NCBI GenBank assembly: GCA_001839685.1
Contig: MLAK01000111.1
Coordinates: 1-13,167, forward strand
DNA: 13,167 nucleotides
DNA from: Tritrichomonas foetus
Taxonomy: Eukaryota > Parabasalia > Tritrichomonadida > Tritrichomonadidae
Direction of reading: 5' to 3'
How positions within the stretch are numbered: the stretch's first letter is position 1; the number at the start of each line of letters is the position of its first letter. The translations under genes and the position numbers were made by a program. The notes under the pieces are model-generated. The model saw nothing but the letters and a program-made list of their open reading frames with translations, was not told the origin of the DNA and made no database searches. Below are positions 7,615 through 13,167 of this stretch, piece after piece.

Positions 7615-8916
7615 TTAGAATGTTTGATTTAGCTCAAATGAAGACAAATTTGGCATGAATTCATTCAAAAAGCAAACCACCCTTGAGGAATAATAAACTT
7701 TATCGACATTAATTCCAAAAAATTTTGGAAGTTGATTTGTGTAATAATGATTTTGGAGATAATTCACATCACTAGACTTAGATATAATATAGAATAAGCC
7801 ATCAGATGAAGTAATATTTTTTTGATATCCATATTGAAGATCTGGCTCACCAATCATAGCTTGTTGGAATAACAATGTTTGCATATGCATATCATTCGCG
7901 GTTCGAAATTTTGAAGCCATTGTCATAATTACTTCAATTTCAAAATTTTCTTTAGCTTTTCTCATGATCGTTTTGGCTAATGGAAATGAAATATGTTCTA
8001 AATCATAAGGAAAAATTCTGTGATATTTATTATAAATCTTTAATCTGGTATTTGAAACACAACTGTGATAAATTTCAGCACTTGTCATATATGTTTTTCT
8101 GGAATAATAGCGATGGCTTTCCTCCAATTTTTTCGGAAGAAATTCTGTGTACTTCTCCATTGAGTAATAAATTGGTTTTCCTTCTTTCGTGAAAAAATCG
8201 GATGGATAAACTTGTTGACCAAAAAACACATCATCATTCAAATAAATGAAATGTTCAGATAATTCGGGAATATTGACCATTGCAAATTCAATAGCTATCG
8301 AATTAAATGTCGGTAATAAATTGCTATGTGATATCTTCTTTCCATTGATCTGATAATGTGAGGGGAAAATAGAACTGTGATTGACAAATGTCAATTTAGG
8401 ATGTTGATCATTAATCCATGATGGACGATGACCTTCTGTGATAATAAAAATATGATTCACAAATTTCGCATATTTTTCAATTGTTCTTAATGAATATCTT
8501 AATTCTTCAATATCTTCATAACGATTTTCGAAAAAGCTTTTTGTTATTTTTTGATTCTCTTTTTTCATTTCTTTTTCATACCTATTAATCCATTTTGGAT
8601 CTCTTCCGTCAACCCATGTATACACAATGTCAATTGGAAAGTCCCTGCTATTTTCCCCGATAATATGGTCCCAAAAATGTTTAGAAATAACTACTTGTAG
8701 TTTACTTGACATTTCTTTTTCATTTTCATCTTCTTCGAGTACAGTATCGAAATATGGAATGGATTTACTACAAATGTGCCGTCTGACATTGCGAAGCCAA
8801 TGTAATAGTCTTGATTTTTTTTTGGTCGTAATGCATTGCAAAAAGACAATTATGATACATTGAGTCACAAAAATGTAGATGAAGGTTCTTCTCCAATGAT
8901 GGCTTTCTTTTTTCAT
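7615..8916 (-). CDS. Stealth-family sugar-phosphate transferase, copy 1
   Basis: A complete 433-residue protein. The Stealth family includes bacterial capsule hexose-1-phosphate transferases and the animal Golgi GlcNAc-1-phosphotransferase alpha/beta subunit. Residues 10-30 are hydrophobic after a basic start, a signal anchor implying a type II Golgi protein. Conserved region 1 is IDIVYTWVDGRDP (95-107). Region 2 runs from ELRYSLRTIEKYA (138 on) through LPTFNSIAIE to HFIYLNDDVFFG (222-233), with the acidic NDD at 227-229. Region 3 covers about 307-355 (HISFPLAKT, SKFRT, MQTLLFQQ). Region 4 is about 399-428 (FFGIN...FLNEF..LSSFE). A start three bases upstream would be TTG; ATG 8916 is the eukaryotic choice. 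The TAA stop is followed by A, giving TAAA, a trichomonad-type poly(A) motif. It probably phosphorylates or caps glycans of surface or secreted molecules. Sugar and acceptor are unknown. The central 431 bp are identical to copy 2. Confidence 0.92.
   Translation of the reverse strand: MKKESHHWRRTFIYIFVTQCIIIVFLQCITTKKKSRLLHWLRNVRRHICSKSIPYFDTVLEEDENEKEMSSKLQVVISKHFWDHIIGENSRDFPIDIVYTWVDGRDPKWINRYEKEMKKENQKITKSFFENRYEDIEELRYSLRTIEKYAKFVNHIFIITEGHRPSWINDQHPKLTFVNHSSIFPSHYQINGKKISHSNLLPTFNSIAIEFAMVNIPELSEHFIYLNDDVFFGQQVYPSDFFTKEGKPIYYSMEKYTEFLPKKLEESHRYYSRKTYMTSAEIYHSCVSNTRLKIYNKYHRIFPYDLEHISFPLAKTIMRKAKENFEIEVIMTMASKFRTANDMHMQTLLFQQAMIGEPDLQYGYQKNITSSDGLFYIISKSSDVNYLQNHYYTNQLPKFFGINVDKVYYSSRVVCFLNEFMPNLSSFELNQTF
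8177..8607. repeat. 431-bp identical segment shared by the two Stealth genes (copy 1)
   Basis: Matches 12678-13108 base for base at a constant offset of 4501. The first mismatches are 8176 (T against C) on one side and 8608 and 8610 (G against A, C against T) on the other. Confidence 0.9.
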
Positions 8917-10291
8917 CAAATAATCATTTATAATTGAATGATTTGCAAAGCTTCAACAATTTATATTTAGCTTTTTCATAATAAGATCATTCAAATCTAA
9001 AATATATTGCAAAGTAATCGAACATGGAGTTAAAAATTCTGAATACCTTTTTCAACTACATAAATTTTTTTCTATTGGATTGTCTAAAGTTGTTCTGAGG
9101 AGAGGATTTATTGTGTATGTATTTCAGGTGAATTGAATAAGCAACATTTAATGGCATGAAAGCATGAAAAAAAAAAAAAAAGGCGAAAAAATAAAAGAAA
9201 AAAGAAATCTTGATGAATCAATACCTGATAATCTTCACCGATAGTAAAATCTTGAACTAAATGGAATCTATTTTGGAACATACTCAAATTCACCTTTACT
9301 TGACGTTGAAATGTGGGTTTAACACAATGTTATCAAAACTGGTTAAATTCAATACAATTTTTTTGAAAGAAAAGAATTTCTGAATGTTTCTTGATGACTT
9401 GACACTCTAAATTGAGAGGTCACTTTCAGAAAGTTGCTAAATTTTTCAAATTTTGAATGACATTTCCAAAACCCTAAAAATGCCGATTTTTGTGTTTTGA
9501 TGAATCCAATTGATATTTTGTCTTAAAAATGATAGTAGATAATTTTCTATTCTTTCCAAAAGTCTATATTTTAAAGAGAGTAATTTTTCAAAAATCATTT
9601 GGTGATTAATCATATCTTTGGTTAATCATGTTAATTTCTTAAAGAGGTTTCTCAATTCAATTATACTTTGATTTATTTGGCTCAAGAAATCGTAGTTTGA
9701 GTAATTTTGAATATAAAACTAATATTGAACCCTTTTTTTTTATTTATGTAAAAATATGTTACGCCTATTTTATTTAAAGGATTCCAAGAAGATGAAGCCA
9801 TATCTGAAATGACTTATTAAAAAGTTGTGATAATCCTTCACTTTTGTTTAAAATGCTCGAAAAGTGTTATATTTAAATCCAACAGGAAATAGAGACTAAC
9901 AATGAAATGACACTTTCTGTAAGAAGGTGTGTTGACCTGAGTGATTCTGATCACAATATGCATGTGAAAAAAGTAGAATTTGATATATATTATGATACAA
10001 ATTCATCATCATGTTGAATCATACATTTTTCTTAAATTACTTTAACATATATAGTGTAACATAATGTTACATGTGACAAGTCAGGTATTCTTTACATTCA
10101 ATTACGTCAAGTTGGTGTCAAGTATTTGTTAAAATGATTATTTGATGTTTGAATTTTCATGTCTTTAAACATTCAATAATGTGAATAAACCCGGTAGATT
10201 AACTCGAACTAATTCACCCATCACAAAATGAATTTAAACTTCAGAGCTTATTTACATATTAAATTCTTCACATATTAACTTATTAACTTCG
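8917..10291. other. AT-rich intergenic region upstream of Stealth copy 1
   Basis: No convincing gene. It holds a run of 15 A at 9167-9181 and many A/T homopolymers. A near-perfect dyad of 8-base arms around a single A lies at 10055-10071 (TGTAACAT-A-ATGTTACA). The 61-codon minus-strand open stretch at 9108-9293 is Phe-rich, arises from the poly-A run and starts at a non-ATG codon. A TCAATT on the minus strand (8937-8932) is a weak initiator candidate for copy 1. Confidence 0.5.
9167..9181. repeat. Poly-A tract (A15)
   Basis: Fifteen consecutive A residues followed by GGCG and further A runs. No retroelement or poly-A-bearing insertion is recognisable around it. Confidence 0.6.
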
Positions 10292-10603
10292 TCACTGATT
10301 AGCATTTAATTTCCTAATGTTATATGACGTTTCAATGGCATAAATAATTATATCTTTCATTTCACTTGTATCTAAAAGCGTTTTAGAAATACCCATGCTT
10401 ATATTGAGTAATAGGTCGGGCCAAAAGAAATGTAAAGCAGCATTATTAAAGTCATTTCGGTTAAATATATCTGGCAAAATGTTTTCAATAACCTTGATTG
10501 TGTATCCTCCTTTGAAATGTGTTTCAATATGAGTAAAAAGTACATTGGAGCAACGGTAATATGTTTCTCTAATCAATGAAATTAATAACTCGATATTGAC
10601 CAT
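10292..10603 (-). CDS. Small hypothetical protein, 103 residues
   Basis: An ATG-to-TGA frame of 103 codons in very AT-rich DNA, where stops are frequent, so its length is somewhat unusual by chance. The product (MVNIELLISLIRETYY..., with NILPDIFNRNDFNNAALHFF near the middle) has mixed polar and hydrophobic residues, including Trp, Cys and Pro, and no signal peptide or transmembrane helix. I do not recognise a family. There is no TAAA at its stop, unlike the two Stealth genes. It is divergent from the small ORF at 10863, with an inverted repeat between them. It may be a real small gene or a piece of a decayed one. Confidence 0.35.
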   Translation of the reverse strand: MVNIELLISLIRETYYRCSNVLFTHIETHFKGGYTIKVIENILPDIFNRNDFNNAALHFFWPDLLLNISMGISKTLLDTSEMKDIIIYAIETSYNIRKLNANQ

Positions 10604-10669
10604 TTCAATAACATTTATCTGTGTTAAAGAGCCTTATTCTAAACTGTTTGAGAATATATTTGACATTCA

Positions 10670-10708
10670 TTCATTAAAGTGTGGCAGAATTATATCCACT
10701 TTAATGAA
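10670..10708. repeat. 12-bp perfect inverted repeat with 15-nt loop
   Basis: TTCATTAAAGTG (10670-10681) and its exact reverse complement CACTTTAATGAA (10697-10708) could form a hairpin or a protein-binding dyad. It lies between two divergent small ORFs. Confidence 0.6.
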
Positions 10709-10862
10709 GTGTGAATTCAAATTATAATGAAATCATATGTAAATTATACAAGAGCTTTTCAAAATTGTGAATGGAATTAAATGTCGTCAGATTTATGATG
10801 ATTTTAGATTTCATATCACGTGTTGATTAGTTCATTTTTTTGATTTTCAATTGATCATTCTT

Positions 10863-11063
10863 ATGGCTATAAGTTATAGCTTCAGATATACTGACGAATT
10901 TCAAAAATTAATAAGACGATTGGAAGTGATTGATGAAAATCAAGAGGAAGTTAGTTTTCAACATTATAATCCATATGTAAATATATATGATGAAATATAT
11001 AATTTAACAAATGGAAATCATGGAGCTGAAGAACAAAATCAGCACAACTTATCGACACATTGA
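10863..11063 (+). CDS. Small hypothetical protein, 66 residues, Tyr-rich
   Basis: Starts at ATG 10863 (MAISYSFRYTDEF); the open stretch extends back to a TGA at 10824, but only through non-ATG codons. The product is acidic and hydrophilic, rich in Asn, Gln, Glu and Tyr, with YNPYVNIYDEIYNL in the middle and no membrane segment. A TCATTC precedes the ATG by a few bases and fits five of six positions of the trichomonad initiator. Tyr-rich stretches with an NPxY-like core occur in cytoplasmic tails of surface proteins, so a detached tail is possible, but this is a guess. No family recognised; it may not be a gene. Confidence 0.25.
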   Translation: MAISYSFRYTDEFQKLIRRLEVIDENQEEVSFQHYNPYVNIYDEIYNLTNGNHGAEEQNQHNLSTH

Positions 11064-11959
11064 AATTATCTATTTTGTCGATGTAAGGTATAATGGAGAA
11101 ATATTATTCATCAATAAACATCGAAGATAATCTATGAGTTTTCGAGCATTTTCTCATTTATTGTAGTAATTTTATACATTTTCTTTTCTATGATGTATTG
11201 TTATGATCTTTTCATATGAATTTCTAATAGAAATTGTTTCATATTAACATATGAAGAGAAATACATTGGAAAAATGGAGGAAATTATAATAAAAAAAATT
11301 GTCAAAAAGGCAACATTTTCGACCAAATATGGTCTTATGATATATTAAATTACTGTTAATTAAATATTCTGTCTTCACAAAATATGCCACAATTCTTATT
11401 ATCGAAATAGATAGTGAAATATATATTGTCAGACAAATAGTTTAAACCATGTTTTTAAGACTAATAAATATAAATTTATATAAACTACTTCTGGAATTAT
11501 ATTTATATTAAATCAAAAATTCTAATTCCAATATTTTTAGTTAAACTTCATTTTCATATGCTAGTGTCATCATTGACTCTAATATATTTTCTTAGAATAT
11601 TGTTTAAGGCTCTGTCAGAATCATATTTACAACAAACTTATAATTTAGAGATTCAAATACGTAGTGAAACACATTTTTACCTATAATGAGAAATGTTGGT
11701 TAACATTCAATACATAATCATGATATTATTGCTATATAATAGTACCAGTTAAACAAAATCAATAAATCAAAATTTCGCAGTTCAATTGTTAGAAGCAAAT
11801 TTTAGATCAAATTAATGAATTAAGTTCACAATCATGCAGCATTTTGATGATTTATTCTGGACAGAAATATAATATTTTGAACATATATTTGGTCAAAAAG
11901 TTGTCATTTTTAGCACTTCCCAAAAAATGGACCAAAAATTATGAAGTAGTCATGTCAAT
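11064..11959. other. AT-rich intergenic region downstream of Stealth copy 2
   Basis: No supportable ORF. Contains a short perfect inverted repeat, AATTTCTA-A-TAGAAATT (11219-11235), unremarkable in such AT-rich DNA. Confidence 0.5.
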
Positions 11960-13119
11960 TTATTGAAGACTATACCAAGCTCTTTTTTTATTATAACTAT
12001 ATTTGCTTTGACTATATTGATTTTTGTAGTTATTTTTAAGTCGCAATGAATTAGTATATTCCTTCAGTCCAATTGTATAATTTCTCCAATATTCAAAATC
12101 ATCTTGACTAATATTATGTGGCGTTTTGATTTTTTCGAATGAAGATGAATTAATTGTAAAAACTTCTAAAAATGCCAAGATTTTAGATCTGACATCTGAA
12201 GAATCAATATTGATACAAAATATTTTCGGTAATTGTGTAAAATAGCTCATCTTAAGTTCAAAGATTTCCTTAGGCTTTTTAACCATGAAAAATCGAGTTA
12301 TATTTTTGGTATTATCTTTTCGATATCCATATGTTTTATGTGGATCACCAATCATTGCTTGTTGAAAAAATAATGTTTGCATATGTAAATTATGTATTGT
12401 TCGAAATTTCGATTTCATAGTTTCAACTATATCTTCTTCAAAGTTCTCGAATACTTTTTGATATAATGTTTTTGTTAAAGGGAATGATACATGTTCTAAC
12501 TCATAAGGCAATATTGTATGAAATTTATCTAAAATGACACGCTTTGTATGAATGACAGCGCAACCATAAATTGCTCCACTTTGACTTGCTTTAACAAATC
12601 GAAGATTAGTATTATAACTCTTTGTCATCGCCTGGTTATTAAATTCTTTAGGGGAATGATGTGAGAAATATATAGGCTTTCCTTCTTTCGTGAAAAAATC
12701 GGATGGATAAACTTGTTGACCAAAAAACACATCATCATTCAAATAAATGAAATGTTCAGATAATTCGGGAATATTGACCATTGCAAATTCAATAGCTATC
12801 GAATTAAATGTCGGTAATAAATTGCTATGTGATATCTTCTTTCCATTGATCTGATAATGTGAGGGGAAAATAGAACTGTGATTGACAAATGTCAATTTAG
12901 GATGTTGATCATTAATCCATGATGGACGATGACCTTCTGTGATAATAAAAATATGATTCACAAATTTCGCATATTTTTCAATTGTTCTTAATGAATATCT
13001 TAATTCTTCAATATCTTCATAACGATTTTCGAAAAAGCTTTTTGTTATTTTTTGATTCTCTTTTTTCATTTCTTTTTCATACCTATTAATCCATTTTGGA
13101 TCTCTTCCATTAACCCATG
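11960..13119 (-). CDS. Stealth-family sugar-phosphate transferase, copy 2, 5' end missing
   Basis: Partial gene. 385 residues are visible, starting at WVNGRDP of conserved region 1, where the sequence meets an adapter; the Met at 13069 is internal. Numbered from that Trp, region 2 ends in NDDVFFG (NDD at 127-129), region 3 includes LEHVSFPLTKT, SKFRT and MQTLFFQQ, and region 4 is FCINIDSSD...FLEVFTINSSSFE (300-327). A polar, Tyr/Asn/Lys-rich tail of about 55 residues is absent from copy 1. Expected role is as for copy 1: a Golgi sugar-phosphate transferase of unknown substrate. Region 1 has Asn where copy 1 has Asp (WVNG against WVDG); animal GlcNAc-1-phosphotransferase also has WVNG, so this need not inactivate it. 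TAA is followed by A (TAAA). The 431 bp at 12678-13108 are identical to copy 1, while the rest is clearly diverged. Confidence 0.9.
12678..13108. repeat. 431-bp identical segment shared by the two Stealth genes (copy 2)
   Basis: Direct repeat of 8177-8607. Sequence outside it is homologous at the protein level but clearly diverged in DNA. Confidence 0.9.
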
Positions 13120-13138
13120 AGATGTGTATAAGAGACAG
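13120..13138 (+). other. Tn5 mosaic end: residual tagmentation (Nextera-type) adapter
   Basis: The 19 bases AGATGTGTATAAGAGACAG are exactly the Tn5 transposase mosaic end used in tagmentation libraries. They interrupt the Stealth copy 2 reading frame. This is library-derived, not genomic. Confidence 0.97.
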
Positions 13139-13167
13139 ATGTAATCATCATCATTATGGAATACTGC
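13139..13167 (+). other. Chimeric 29-base echo of the kinase gene
   Basis: These 29 bases equal 4117-4145 inside the kinase gene, same strand, and directly follow the mosaic end. They represent a ligation or circularisation chimera, not a second kinase gene. Confidence 0.95.

Noticed and set aside
8917..8919. TTG as the start codon of Stealth copy 1
   Set aside because: A eukaryotic gene is expected to start at ATG; ATG 8916 follows immediately, so the TTG is upstream sequence.
9108..9293. 61-codon minus-strand ORF rich in Phe
   Set aside because: It begins at a non-ATG codon and its Phe/Leu runs come from the poly-A tracts on the other strand; no protein features.
13139..13167. Second, partial kinase gene at the window end
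   Set aside because: It is identical to 4117-4145 and directly follows a library adapter, so it is a chimera.
1..13167. CRISPR array, rRNA, tRNA or prokaryotic operon structure
   Set aside because: No regularly spaced direct repeats, no rRNA or tRNA signature, and the genes are widely spaced and eukaryotic in character.

Overview
The window looks like nuclear DNA from a parabasalid protist, most likely a trichomonad such as Tritrichomonas or Trichomonas. Intergenic DNA is very AT-rich and the genes appear intronless. It holds a CAMK-like protein kinase, an intact mariner element of trichomonad type, a single-pass membrane protein and two Stealth-family phosphotransferase genes. Both Stealth stop codons are followed by A, giving TAAA, the motif known as the trichomonad poly(A) signal. 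The genus is inferred; no rRNA or other marker is present.

Layout. Positions 1-1095 (minus) hold the gene of a type I-like membrane protein. Its 3' end runs off the window and its 5' part is frameshifted in a nine-base homopolymer. Forty-six bases upstream lies a 1149-bp non-autonomous DNA transposon (1142-2290) with 20-bp perfect terminal inverted repeats and an 8-bp target duplication. Positions 2653-3121 (minus) carry a decayed coding remnant. The kinase gene is at 3831-5144 (plus). A complete mariner element with 28-bp TIRs and a full-length D,D34D transposase occupies 6202-7494. Stealth gene 1 is at 7615-8916 (minus). An AT-rich stretch follows, with two divergent small ORFs of uncertain status. 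Stealth gene 2 starts at 11960 (minus) and is cut at 13119.

The last 48 bases are not native sequence. Positions 13120-13138 are the 19-bp Tn5 mosaic end used in tagmentation libraries. Positions 13139-13167 repeat 29 bases of the kinase gene (4117-4145). The order and orientation fit a mate-pair circularisation product of a roughly 9-kb fragment running from 4117 to 13119.

The two Stealth genes are identical over 431 bp (8177-8607 and 12678-13108). They diverge sharply downstream and again just upstream, as expected from gene conversion or from assembly mixing of paralogs. Their products are probably Golgi-type sugar-phosphate transferases that modify surface or secreted glycans. I see no operon-like cooperation between neighbouring genes, and no convincing novel multi-gene system. 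The more unusual points are the paralog mosaic, the TIR element and the assembly scar.
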